From assembly GCA_900552295.1 (NCBI GenBank), contig URZB01000053.1, forward strand, positions 1 through 8,950: a DNA stretch of 8,950 bases, given 5' to 3'. The stretch comes from an uncultured Collinsella sp. Lineage in GTDB: Bacteria > Actinomycetota > Coriobacteriia > Coriobacteriales > Coriobacteriaceae. Under the pieces are notes generated by a model that was not told where the DNA came from, ran no database searches, and was given only the letters and a program-made list of their open reading frames with translations. The position numbers were made by a program, and so were the translations under genes. Of the stretch, positions 1 through 6,866 are shown one piece after another (the first letter of the stretch is position 1; every line of letters begins with the position of its first letter).

Positions 1-1560
1 ACGCTCGACAACGGTCGCGTCTACCTGGATGAGGCCCTGGCAGCGCTTGCCGACGGCTCCGTCCTTCCGGGCGACGTTGCCTTTAAGCTGCACGACACCT
101 TTGGTTTCCCCATTGACCTGACTGTCGAGATCGCCGGCGCTGCTGGCCACGACGTCGACATGGACGGCTTCACCGCCTGCATGGAGGACCAGAAGGCCCG
201 CGCTCGTGCCAACGCCAAGGGCGATGCCTGGGGCAGCTTCAACGACGTGTGGGTCGAGCTTTCCGACAAGGTCGCCGCGACCGAGTTCGACGGCTATGAC
301 AACGATGCGATCGAGGGTGCCAAGGTTGTCGCCATCGTTCGCAACGGCGAGTCCGTCGAGTCCGCTGCCGCCGGCGAGGACGTCGAGGTCGTGCTCGACC
401 GCACCCCGTTCTACGCCGAGATGGGCGGCCAGCAGGGTGACGCCGGCGAGCTTTCCGCCGAGGGCGTTGTTCTGACCGTTGCCGATACCAAGAACCACAA
501 CGGCCTGTATGCCCATGTCGCACACGTTGCCGAGGGCACGCTGACCGTCGGTGCTACCGTGACCGCCGCGCTCGACGCCGAGCGCCGTGGTTTCCTGCGC
601 CGCAACCACACCGCCACCCACCTGCTCGACGCTGCCCTTAAGCAGGTCCTGGGCGAGCATGTCTCCCAGGCCGGCTCGCTGGTGACGCCCGAGCACCTGC
701 GCTTTGACTTTACGCACTTCGAGGCCCTGTCCTCCGAGCAGCTCAAGGCTGTTGAGGACCTGGTCAACCAGCAGATCTTCGCTTCCAAGCCGGTCGTGAC
801 CCGTGTCATGGGCATCGACGAGGCTAAGGCTGCCGGCGCTGTTGCCCTGTTTGGCGAGAAGTATGGCGACGTCGTCCGCGTCGTCTCCGTGGGCGCTGAG
901 GACCAGCCGTTCTCCCGCGAACTCTGCGGTGGCACACACGCTGCCAACACCGCCGAGATCGGCCTGTTCAAGATCATTTCCGAGTCCTCCACGGGCTCCA
1001 ATGTCCGCCGTATCGAGGCCGTGACCTCTAAGGGTGCCCTCGACTATATGGCCGACCGCCTGGCACTCGTTGACGCCGCCGCCGCTGCGCTCAAGTGCCG
1101 CGTAGACGAGGTTCCCGCCCGCGTGGAGAACCTGCAGGCCGAGCTGCGCGAGACGTCCAATAAGCTCAAGAAGGCTCTGACCGGTGGCTCCTCCGACGCC
1201 ATCTCCAGCGCCATCGAGGACGCCGTCGAGCTTGACGGCTATAAGCTCGTTGTCGCTGAGCTCCAGGGCCTTGAGGCTGCCGACCTGCGCAACGTATGGG
1301 ATACCGTGCATCAGAAGGTCGCCGGCCCTGTCGCTTGTGTCGTCGCCAGTGTGACTGAGAAGGGCACTCCGGCCCTGCTCGCTGCCGGCTCCGATGACGC
1401 CGTCAAGGCCGGTTTCCACGCCGGTAACGTGATCAAGCAGATCGCGGGTCTGGTCGACGGTCGCGGTGGCGGTCGTCCCAACATGGCCCAGGCCGGTGGC
1501 AAGAATGCTGCCGGCATCGCCGATGCCCTCGCGGCCGCTAAGACCGCGCTCGGCGCCTAA
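1..1560 (+). CDS. alaS: Alanyl-tRNA synthetase, 3' part (start outside window)
   Basis: Charges tRNA-Ala with alanine and hydrolyses mischarged Ser/Gly-tRNA; cytoplasmic. The reading frame is open from base 1, giving 519 residues of a protein usually about 870-880 long, so the catalytic class II domain lies upstream. Visible order: end of the tRNA-recognition region with the HDTFGFPIDLT block (about residues 31-41 of the fragment); editing domain with the metal-binding HxxxH (HTATH, His203 and His207) and CxxxH (CGGTH, Cys309 and His313); a helical coiled-coil stretch around 375-395; and the C-Ala domain with GGGRPNMAQAGG at 489-500, close to the family signature. All four editing-site metal ligands are present. 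It ends in TAA, and ruvX starts 17 bases later, so the two are probably co-transcribed. Nothing looks broken; the truncation is only the window edge. Confidence 0.97.
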   Translation, partial: TLDNGRVYLDEALAALADGSVLPGDVAFKLHDTFGFPIDLTVEIAGAAGHDVDMDGFTACMEDQKARARANAKGDAWGSFNDVWVELSDKVAATEFDGYDNDAIEGAKVVAIVRNGESVESAAAGEDVEVVLDRTPFYAEMGGQQGDAGELSAEGVVLTVADTKNHNGLYAHVAHVAEGTLTVGATVTAALDAERRGFLRRNHTATHLLDAALKQVLGEHVSQAGSLVTPEHLRFDFTHFEALSSEQLKAVEDLVNQQIFASKPVVTRVMGIDEAKAAGAVALFGEKYGDVVRVVSVGAEDQPFSRELCGGTHAANTAEIGLFKIISESSTGSNVRRIEAVTSKGALDYMADRLALVDAAAAALKCRVDEVPARVENLQAELRETSNKLKKALTGGSSDAISSAIEDAVELDGYKLVVAELQGLEAADLRNVWDTVHQKVAGPVACVVASVTEKGTPALLAAGSDDAVKAGFHAGNVIKQIAGLVDGRGGGRPNMAQAGGKNAAGIADALAAAKTALGA

Positions 1561-1577
1561 GAATCTAAGAAGTCGCT

Positions 1578-2006
1578 GTGGTTGCGCTCGCGCTGGACAT
1601 AGGGGAGACCAGGATTGGCATCGCCGTCTCGAGCCGTGATGGCAAGATGGCGATGCCTGTCAAGGTGCTTCCGGCTGCCGAGGTCACCGGTGTGGCCAAG
1701 ACGTTCCGCTACCTGGTTGAGGACTATGAGCCCGACATCCTGGTAAGCGGACGTCCCCTGACCATGGCCGGTGAGCCCGGCCCTCAGGCCGAGCGCGTTG
1801 CCGCTGTGGCGCAAAAGATTGCCGACGAGCTCGATCTTCCGTTGGAGTTTGAGGACGAGCGTCTGTCCTCGCAAGAGGCCAAGCGTATCCTGCGCGAGCA
1901 GGGACTCAACGAAAAGCAGATGAGGGGCAAGATCGACATGATTGCCGCCAGCCTGTTTTTGCAGACGTGGCTCGATCGTAAAAACGAGGAGGTTTCGCAT
2001 GCCTAG
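1578..2006 (+). CDS. ruvX: RuvX/YqgF family RNase H-fold nuclease (GTG start)
   Basis: 142 residues, the usual size for the YqgF/RuvX family, whose members have an RNase H/RuvC-like fold and are described as Holliday-junction resolvase-like or as nucleases in 16S rRNA 5'-end maturation. Visible motifs: LDIGETRIGIAVS at the N terminus with catalytic-type Asp7; SGRPLTMAGEPG at about 57-68; the DERLSS block with Asp93 and Glu94; and the C-terminal DMIAASLFLQTWL with Asp120. The start is GTG at 1578, chosen because it puts the first strand right at the family N terminus; a weak AAGAAG (1567-1572) lies upstream. The 3' end overlaps mltG by 8 bases, implying translational coupling. alaS-ruvX-mltG is a familiar order in Actinobacteria and Firmicutes and supports the call. 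Confidence 0.95.
   Translation: MVALALDIGETRIGIAVSSRDGKMAMPVKVLPAAEVTGVAKTFRYLVEDYEPDILVSGRPLTMAGEPGPQAERVAAVAQKIADELDLPLEFEDERLSSQEAKRILREQGLNEKQMRGKIDMIAASLFLQTWLDRKNEEVSHA
1986..1992 (+). promoter_or_regulatory. Shine-Dalgarno site fixing the mltG start
   Basis: GAGGAGG lies 6 bases before ATG 1999, inside the end of ruvX. It is one of the strongest SD sequences in the window. It supports ATG 1999 over the in-frame upstream ATG at 1942, which lies deep inside ruvX and has no comparable site. Confidence 0.8.
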
Positions 2007-3432
2007 TGCTTCCGATCCGCGCCAGCCGAATCGTACACAGCAGCCGGCGTCGCGCCCTGCCCAGCCTGGCCAGCGTCCGGCACAGCCGACGCAGCACGCA
2101 GCTCAGCCTGCCGCGCGCCCGGCGCAGTCCTTCTCTCGTTCGGCCCAACCTGTTCAACGGACGGGTCAGCAGCCTTCTGCTCGTTCGGTTCAGCATTCGG
2201 CTTCTCACGCGGCTCAGCAGCCCACTGCTCGTACGGCCCAGCCTGCAGGCGGCACCCGCTTTAAGCAGCAGGCACCTACCCAGCGAACGCAGGCCCCCCA
2301 ATCGCATTCGCATCACGCTCGTGGTTCGCATGGCGTTGCTCCGGCGACCCGCTCGAGCTACAACACGCATGCTCGTCGCGGTGCTCAAAAGAAAAGCTCC
2401 CCGGTGCCTATGATTATCGGTGGCGTCGTCGCCGTGCTTGCGCTTGTCGCGATCGTTTTCTTTGTCGTGCCAGCCGTCAAGGGCTTCTTTGCCGGTGAGG
2501 ATACGAAGGTTACGGCTGGTCAGCAGGTTACGGTGACCATTCCCGATGGTGCTTCGGGCGATACGATCGCCTCGATTCTCTCCGAGAACCATATCGTCGA
2601 AAATCCCAAGGATTACTATGCGGCGGTGAAAAAGCTCAACGCCGATATGTCGCTCAAGCCTGGTGATTATTCGTTCACCACACTCATGGATGCGACCAAG
2701 GTTGTTCAGCAGCTCATGGAAGGCCCCAACGCGGGCTCCAATGCGCTGACTATCCCTGAGGGCTTAACGGTCGATCAAGTCGCCGACCGTGTGGCCCAGG
2801 CCTACGACAGCATCTCTAAGGAAGACTTCCTCAACCAGGCCAAGGCCTCCAACTACGTGGACGACTATAGCTTCCTTAAGGGCGCCGCTAACGACTCGCT
2901 CGAGGGTTTCTTGTTCCCCAAGACCTATTCGTTGGGTGATTCGCCGACGGCCGATGGCGTGATTCGCGCTATGCTCGATCAGTTTAAGACCGAGTACAAG
3001 TCGCTTGACTTTGCGAGCTGCGAAGCCAAGATCAAGGAACGCTACGGTGTGGAGATGTCCGACTACGACATCGTCAACTTGGCCTCTATCGTTGAGCGCG
3101 AGGGCCTCAACGCCGATCAACGTGCGCATGTGGCCTCGGTTTTCTACAACCGCCTTGCCGGCAAGCTCGATGGCCTGCGCTATCTCAATAGCGATGCGAC
3201 TATGATGTATGTCACCGGTGGCGAGGTTACCGCCGACGACCTGCAGAGCGATAGTCCGTATAACACCTATAAGCATGAGGGCCTGCCGCCCACGCCCATC
3301 TGCTCTCCGTCGCTCGAGGCGCTCAAGGCCACCCTTGAGCCGACCGACTCTGATGACCTGTATTTCTACATTACGCAGGACGAGGAGTACTTCTCGCAAA
3401 CCTACGAAGAGCATCAACAGTCTTGGAATTAG
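1999..3432 (+). CDS. mltG: Endolytic murein transglycosylase MltG (YceG family) with long basic Q/P/A-rich N-terminal tail
   Basis: 477 residues. MltG is an inner-membrane lytic transglycosylase that cleaves nascent glycan strands and is thought to set their length. Residues 1-134 form a low-complexity tail rich in Gln, Pro, Ala, Ser, Thr and Arg with repeated AQP/RPAQ units; after Asp6 I see no acidic residue until beyond the membrane segment. One transmembrane helix follows at about 137-160, preceded by RR and KK, so the tail should be cytoplasmic. A LysM-like extracytoplasmic region comes next (about 170-235). The YceG catalytic domain holds LASIVEREG with the conserved catalytic Glu (Glu366), then VFYNRL, SDATMMYV, SPYNTY (419-424) and GLPPTPI (428-434). 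Start ATG 1999 has GAGGAGG 6 bases upstream and overlaps ruvX by 8 bases. The catalytic half looks intact. The tail is the unusual part and is poorly predictable in function. Confidence 0.95.
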   Translation: MPSASDPRQPNRTQQPASRPAQPGQRPAQPTQHAAQPAARPAQSFSRSAQPVQRTGQQPSARSVQHSASHAAQQPTARTAQPAGGTRFKQQAPTQRTQAPQSHSHHARGSHGVAPATRSSYNTHARRGAQKKSSPVPMIIGGVVAVLALVAIVFFVVPAVKGFFAGEDTKVTAGQQVTVTIPDGASGDTIASILSENHIVENPKDYYAAVKKLNADMSLKPGDYSFTTLMDATKVVQQLMEGPNAGSNALTIPEGLTVDQVADRVAQAYDSISKEDFLNQAKASNYVDDYSFLKGAANDSLEGFLFPKTYSLGDSPTADGVIRAMLDQFKTEYKSLDFASCEAKIKERYGVEMSDYDIVNLASIVEREGLNADQRAHVASVFYNRLAGKLDGLRYLNSDATMMYVTGGEVTADDLQSDSPYNTYKHEGLPPTPICSPSLEALKATLEPTDSDDLYFYITQDEEYFSQTYEEHQQSWN

Positions 3433-3433
3433 T

Positions 3434-3931
3434 ATGAGGATTTTTAGCCCCAAACGTTACGTTGCCTCGGTCGATCGCATCGACCTTAATACCCTGTGGG
3501 CCGACGGCAAGCGCGCCATTCTGCTCGATCGCGATAACACCTTGGTGCCGCGAGACACCGAGCAGGTTCCCGCCGCGGTTTCCGCTTGGCTCGACGCCGC
3601 CCGCGCCAAAGGCTTTAAGCTGTGCATGGTGTCCAACAACTGGCATCGCGACCAGGTCATGAGCTCTGCGCGCGAGCTGGGACTCGAGGCCATCAGCCAC
3701 GCCATGAAGCCGGCGCCGTTTGCCCTCAAGGCGGGCCTTAAGCGCCTCGGCGCCACAGCCGGCGAGGCGGTGCTGATCGGTGATCAGCTCTACACGGACG
3801 TGTGGAGCGGCAACTTCGCCGGCGTCGATACCATCCTGGTAAAGCCGCAGGCGACGCAGGACCTGTGGTATACGCAGATCTTCCGTATCTTTGAGCGCCG
3901 GGCCCTGCGCGACCTTCCCTGCGAGGAATAG
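3434..3931 (+). CDS. yqeG: YqeG-family HAD IIIA-type phosphatase
   Basis: 165 residues, typical for the YqeG family of HAD superfamily IIIA phosphatases. All HAD motifs are visible: motif I DRDNT with nucleophile Asp32 and acid/base Asp34; motif II Ser67 in VSNN; motif III Lys92 in MKPAP; motif IV GDQLYTD with Asp117 and Asp122. There is no signal peptide or membrane segment. The family is related to yeast Gep4, a phosphatidylglycerophosphate phosphatase, and bacterial members have been proposed to do the same step; the substrate here is inference. The start ATG 3434 lies one base after the mltG stop, with no clear SD, so it is likely translated by coupling. An upstream in-frame start at 3209 would lie within mltG and is rejected. 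It occupies the place where aroE/aroC-type genes lie in mycobacteria. Confidence 0.9.
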   Translation: MRIFSPKRYVASVDRIDLNTLWADGKRAILLDRDNTLVPRDTEQVPAAVSAWLDAARAKGFKLCMVSNNWHRDQVMSSARELGLEAISHAMKPAPFALKAGLKRLGATAGEAVLIGDQLYTDVWSGNFAGVDTILVKPQATQDLWYTQIFRIFERRALRDLPCEE

Positions 3932-3939
3932 GTCTCGTC

Positions 3940-4473
3940 ATGTCCCAGCACATCAAACACGGCTGCGACCATATCTTCTTTATCGGCTTTTTGGGCGCGG
4001 GCAAGTCGACGCTTGCGCGCAACGTGGGCACCATGTTCAAGCGGCGTTTTATCGATACCGACCGTCTGGTCGTGCGCCGTTGCGGCAAGTCGGTAACCGA
4101 GATTTTTGAGACCGAGGGCGAGGATCGTTTTCGCGAGCTCGAGACCTCGGCGCTCCGTTCGCTCCAAAGCGAGCGCAGCCTGTTGGTTTCGTGCGGGGGC
4201 GGTATCGTCGAAACGCCGGTGAATATTGAACTGATGCACGAAATGGGTACGTGCGTGTACCTCGAGGGCGACTTCGAGGATTCGATTCGACAGATTCGTC
4301 GGTCCGACACGCGCCCCGATTTCCGTTCGCCCGAGCATGCTGCGCGCCTGTTTGAGCATCGCCGTCCGCTGTATCGCCAGGCCGCCGACCTTACCCTTGA
4401 TATTCGCAACAAGTCCTTCGAGGACGTTTCCTACCTTTGTGCCGAGATGCTTTTGGAGCGTGGGCTGCTATGA
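3940..4473 (+). CDS. aroK: Shikimate kinase
   Basis: 177 residues; phosphorylates shikimate to shikimate-3-phosphate with ATP (chorismate pathway). The active site appears complete: Walker A GFLGAGKST (16-24, Lys22); shikimate-binding Asp41 in IDTD; Arg65 in GEDRFRELE; the CGGG loop (Gly86-88); the lid arginine Arg125 in DTRPDF; and Arg141 in HRRPLYR. The lid motif usually reads RPLL, so RPDF is a mild departure. Start ATG 3940 is 8 bases after the yqeG stop, and GAGGAA (3923-3928) overlaps that stop region. The 3' end overlaps the next gene by ATGA. The neighbour resembles aroB, the usual partner, but that protein looks catalytically degenerate, so pathway function here is uncertain. Another P-loop kinase of the same fold (gluconate kinase-like) is less likely because the shikimate-binding residues are retained. 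Confidence 0.93.
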   Translation: MSQHIKHGCDHIFFIGFLGAGKSTLARNVGTMFKRRFIDTDRLVVRRCGKSVTEIFETEGEDRFRELETSALRSLQSERSLLVSCGGGIVETPVNIELMHEMGTCVYLEGDFEDSIRQIRRSDTRPDFRSPEHAARLFEHRRPLYRQAADLTLDIRNKSFEDVSYLCAEMLLERGLL

Positions 4474-5579
4474 TTCGTCGTCAACTGATCAATTTCCAAA
4501 ACCGCAGCGTCGATGTCCGTGTCGGATTGGGCGCGTTCGATGAGTTGTCGCGCATGTTTGCCTCGACTGTGGGCAAGCCTAAGCGCGCGATGGTCGTTTG
4601 GAACGACGCCACATCCGAGCGTTTTGGTGAGGTCGTCGAGCATGCGCTGGTCGACGCCGGTTTTGTCATGTCACAGCTTCCCCTCGAGGTTTCGCCTGCT
4701 GGTGCCACGCTTGCTGATGCCGATGCTATCTTTGGCGCCCTGACTGCCAATGGCATTACCTGTGACGATCTGGTTGTCGCCGTTGGCGATGCCGCAACCT
4801 GCTCGGTTGTTAGCTGGTGTGCCAATCAGTGGTGCGGCCGCACCGAGTGCGCGTTGCTGCCGACGACGTTCGACGCCATGCTCACGGTCGCGACGACCAT
4901 GAAGCCGCTCGTCGCCTCGTCGTCGAATGCGCTTCCCGCTATCGCGTTCCGTCCTGAGCCGGGCTTGGTCGTGTGTGACCTCGACCTTGTTCGCGAGGCG
5001 GACCCCGAGTACCTCAAGCTCGGCTATGTGGTACTTGTTGGTACCATGCTTTCGAGCAGCAAGTCCCGTTGGAATCAGTTTACTGAGACCGTTCCCGAGA
5101 TTCTCGCGGGTGAGGAGGTCGCGCTCGTCAATGCAGTTCAATGGTCTCAGACTGCCCGCAAGGACGTACTGATGGCCACGAACCCGAGCGCCCGCCATGC
5201 GCTCGATTTTGGCAAGACGGGGGAGCGTACTCTGCGCGCTTGCTTGGGCGATGCTGCTTCGCAGGTTCCTGCCTATCAGCTGTTATCCGAGGGCATGCGC
5301 TTTGAGGCGCGCCTAGCACATGATGCCTGCGACTTCGATATCGATTACGTCTTTGAGGTCGATGACTGCCTGGAGGACTTTGGTATCGAGGAACTTGCCT
5401 TCGATCTGGAGCCTGCCGCATATATCGAGGAGTTCCGCAAGCAGCAGTTCGCTCGCTCGAACCGCAGCATGTTGCCGCTGCCCGCGGCACTTGGCGCCAT
5501 TCGTCTAACGAGCGTTGAGGACGAGGTTCTTGAGCGCCATACTCACGCCTACTTGGCTTCACGCAAAGAACTTCTCTAA
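4470..5579 (+). CDS. aroB: Divergent 3-dehydroquinate synthase (AroB) homologue, probably lacking the zinc site
   Basis: 369 residues, about the normal AroB length. AroB uses NAD and zinc to turn DAHP into 3-dehydroquinate. The fold can be traced: VVAVGD in place of the NAD-binding GGGxxGD region, PTTFDAML (from 131) for PTTLLAxxD, a Lys (145) at the place of the SSVGGK lysine, GLVVCDLDLV, and LDFGKTGERTL (245-255) for LNFGHTxGHAIE. By eye, the three zinc ligands are replaced: Glu of GLAEVIK by Val188, His of FGHT by Lys249, and His of HGEAVAxGM by Ala268 (SEGM at 273-276). The DKK motif near the C terminus is also absent. The frame is intact over 1.1 kb, so this is not simple decay. The start ATG 4470 overlaps the aroK stop as ATGA; the longer frame from 4437 lies inside aroK. 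Position after aroK supports AroB descent; the activity is doubtful. Confidence 0.8.
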   Translation: MIRRQLINFQNRSVDVRVGLGAFDELSRMFASTVGKPKRAMVVWNDATSERFGEVVEHALVDAGFVMSQLPLEVSPAGATLADADAIFGALTANGITCDDLVVAVGDAATCSVVSWCANQWCGRTECALLPTTFDAMLTVATTMKPLVASSSNALPAIAFRPEPGLVVCDLDLVREADPEYLKLGYVVLVGTMLSSSKSRWNQFTETVPEILAGEEVALVNAVQWSQTARKDVLMATNPSARHALDFGKTGERTLRACLGDAASQVPAYQLLSEGMRFEARLAHDACDFDIDYVFEVDDCLEDFGIEELAFDLEPAAYIEEFRKQQFARSNRSMLPLPAALGAIRLTSVEDEVLERHTHAYLASRKELL

Positions 5580-5585
5580 GATTTA

Positions 5586-5614
5586 TTGACATCCATTGTC
5601 TTTCGTATCATGTT
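5586..5614 (+). promoter_or_regulatory. Candidate promoter for pepQ
   Basis: A perfect -35 hexamer TTGACA (5586-5591) begins six bases after the aroB-like stop codon. The -10 is less clear. TATCAT (5606-5611) matches TATAAT at five of six positions but leaves a 14-base spacer. CATGTT (5609-5614) gives the ideal 17-base spacer but matches poorly. Either choice puts the transcript start near 5617-5621, at the base of the long hairpin. No other promoter-like pair stands out in this gap. Confidence 0.45.
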
Positions 5615-5616
5615 GA

Positions 5617-5679
5617 GGGGCGGGTTTTCAATCGGTTGCGGATCGCATGCGATTCCGTCGTTCGGTTGAGACCCGTCCC
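5617..5679 (+). promoter_or_regulatory. Long bulged hairpin in the pepQ leader
   Basis: The 63 bases fold into one extended stem-loop by hand pairing. The outer stem is 5617-5628 with 5668-5679 (12 pairs, 3 of them G-U). C5629 is bulged, followed by 6 pairs (5630-5635 with 5662-5667). A small internal loop separates these from an inner stem, 5638-5645 with 5650-5658 (8 pairs, U5654 bulged), capped by CATG. The inner part contains the perfect 12-bp palindrome ATCGCATGCGAT (5642-5653). No T-run follows, so it is not an ordinary terminator. The rest of the 132-bp gap holds the promoter candidate, a small GTCT/AGAC hairpin (5680-5693) and the pepQ ribosome binding site. Confidence 0.6.
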
Positions 5680-5693
5680 GTCTATATAGAGAC
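5680..5693 (+). repeat. Small inverted repeat before the pepQ RBS
   Basis: GTCT (5680-5683) and AGAC (5690-5693) can pair around a six-base loop; the core TCTATATAGA (5681-5690) is also a perfect 10-bp palindrome. It sits directly after the long hairpin and just before the ribosome binding site. It could be a protein-binding site or a minor RNA stem. The evidence is sequence symmetry only. Confidence 0.35.
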
Positions 5694-5704
5694 AACAAGA
5701 AAGG
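5694..5704 (+). promoter_or_regulatory. pepQ ribosome binding site, shared 11-mer
   Basis: AACAAGAAAGG lies 7 bases before ATG 5712; the AAAGG(A) end is the Shine-Dalgarno part. The same 11 bases occur before efp (6987-6997). These are the two genes in the window that follow a promoter-bearing gap. The internal operon genes instead use GAGGAG-type sites. Confidence 0.7.
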
Positions 5705-5711
5705 AATCTGC

Positions 5712-6842
5712 ATGTCTGAGTTTGCTGCCGGTCCTGCCGGTCGTATCGAGCGTGTCCGTGCCCTGATGGCCGAGCGTGGCTACGACGCCATCGTGGTGCG
5801 CGACGAGGCCAACCTTCGTTGGCTTACGGGCGTGAAGGGCGTCTTCGACTACACCTTCGAGTTCCCGCACGCTGCGTTTATTACGGTCGACCAGTGCCTG
5901 TTCCACACCGACTCGCGCTACCTCAACAGCTTTGAGGAGAACACGCCCGCCGGCAGCCCTTGGGTCTACGACATGGACGAGGGTACCATTCCCGGCTGGG
6001 TCGCCGGCAAGATCGCAGCCAACAAGTGCCGTGTCTGCGCTGTCGAAGACGATATGCAGATTAACTTCTACCAGGGTATTCAGCGCGGCCTGGAGGACCG
6101 TTCCGTCGCCTGCATGCTAACGCTGATGCACGACGACATCCGCAAGATGCGCGCCATCAAGGATGCCGAGGAGATCGAGCTCATGCGCCATGCGCAGTCG
6201 ATCACCGATGCCGCCTTCCAGCATATGCTCGGCTTTATTAAGCCTGGTATGACCGAGAAGCAGGTTCGCAACGAGCTCGAGAACTTTATGTTCGCCAACG
6301 GCGCCGACAGCCTGGCCTTCGGCTCCATCGTGGCGAGCGGTCCCAACACCGCCAACCCGCATGCCGTGCCGAGCGACCGCGTGATCGAGAAGGGCGATTT
6401 CGTTCTTATGGATTACGGCGCGGGCTACTGCGATTACCGCTCCGACATGACACGCACCGTCGTGATGGGCGAGCCCACGCAGGAGCAGCTCGACCTGTAC
6501 GCGCTCGTGCGCCGTACACACGAGGAGTGCGTCGCCGCCATCCATCCGGGCGTCGAGGGCAACGACATCTTCAAGCTCTCTAAGAAGATCATCGGCGATG
6601 CCGGCTATGGCGATTACTACAACCATGGTCTGGGCCACGGCGTTGGTATCGACATCCACGAGCTGCCCAACTTCAACCGCAGTAAGAACACCATCGAGAT
6701 CGGCTCGGGTGTCACCATGGAGCCCGGCGTCTACCTGCCCGGCGTGGGCGGCGTGCGCCTGGAGGACTACGGCGTGGTCACCGAGAACGGCTACGAGCCC
6801 TTCACCAAGACCCCGCACGACCTGCACATTATCGACTGCTAG
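5712..6842 (+). CDS. pepQ: M24B metallopeptidase, Xaa-Pro aminopeptidase/dipeptidase type
   Basis: 376 residues; a cytoplasmic dinuclear-metal peptidase that removes residues next to proline. An N-terminal creatinase-like domain (about 10-140) precedes the pita-bread catalytic domain (about 145-370). All five metal ligands are visible: Asp234 in LMDYGAGY, Asp245 in RSDMTRT (11 apart, as expected), His309 in GLGHGVG, Glu337 in MEPGVY and Glu351 in VRLEDYG. IHELP follows the His as in prolidase-type enzymes. Start ATG 5712 has an AAAGG site with 7-base spacing. It is preceded by its own promoter candidate and structured leader, and followed by a strong terminator, so it is probably monocistronic or nearly so. 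pepQ directly before efp is a common order, and both proteins deal with proline-rich peptides. Dipeptidase versus aminopeptidase P cannot be decided from sequence alone. Confidence 0.93.
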   Translation: MSEFAAGPAGRIERVRALMAERGYDAIVVRDEANLRWLTGVKGVFDYTFEFPHAAFITVDQCLFHTDSRYLNSFEENTPAGSPWVYDMDEGTIPGWVAGKIAANKCRVCAVEDDMQINFYQGIQRGLEDRSVACMLTLMHDDIRKMRAIKDAEEIELMRHAQSITDAAFQHMLGFIKPGMTEKQVRNELENFMFANGADSLAFGSIVASGPNTANPHAVPSDRVIEKGDFVLMDYGAGYCDYRSDMTRTVVMGEPTQEQLDLYALVRRTHEECVAAIHPGVEGNDIFKLSKKIIGDAGYGDYYNHGLGHGVGIDIHELPNFNRSKNTIEIGSGVTMEPGVYLPGVGGVRLEDYGVVTENGYEPFTKTPHDLHIIDC

Positions 6843-6856
6843 TCTACTTCGGTAGA
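6843..6856 (+). repeat. Small C(UUCG)G tetraloop hairpin after pepQ
   Basis: TCTAC (6843-6847), TTCG (6848-6851) and GTAGA (6852-6856) form a perfect 5-bp stem with a C(UUCG)G tetraloop, one of the most stable RNA loops known. It starts at the base right after the pepQ stop codon. A run of only three T follows, so it is unlikely to terminate alone; it may protect the 3' end or assist the terminator downstream. Confidence 0.65.
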
Positions 6857-6866
6857 TAGTTTGGGG

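Noticed and set aside
1906..2592. Long minus-strand frame (228 residues) opposite ruvX/mltG
   Set aside because: Arg/Leu-rich shadow of the Gln/Pro/Ala-coding mltG tail, no family resemblance, no RBS.
2764..3453. Minus-strand frame of 229 residues opposite mltG
   Set aside because: Codon-phase shadow in GC-rich DNA; it covers the conserved MltG catalytic domain.
4470..5579. Pseudogene call for the aroB-like gene
   Set aside because: No stop or frameshift over the full length and clear coupling to aroK; divergent but apparently expressed is the better reading.
5617..5679. Rho-independent terminator of the alaS-aroB unit
   Set aside because: The stem is strong, but no T-run follows on either strand side that would fit; the leader interpretation is better.
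5580..5711. T-box or known riboswitch in the pepQ leader
   Set aside because: No T-box motif, no specifier arrangement, no terminator/antiterminator pair; too short for most classes.
6117..6827. Minus-strand frame of 236 residues opposite pepQ
   Set aside because: Shadow of the conserved M24 domain; Val/Ala/Asp-rich with no motif.
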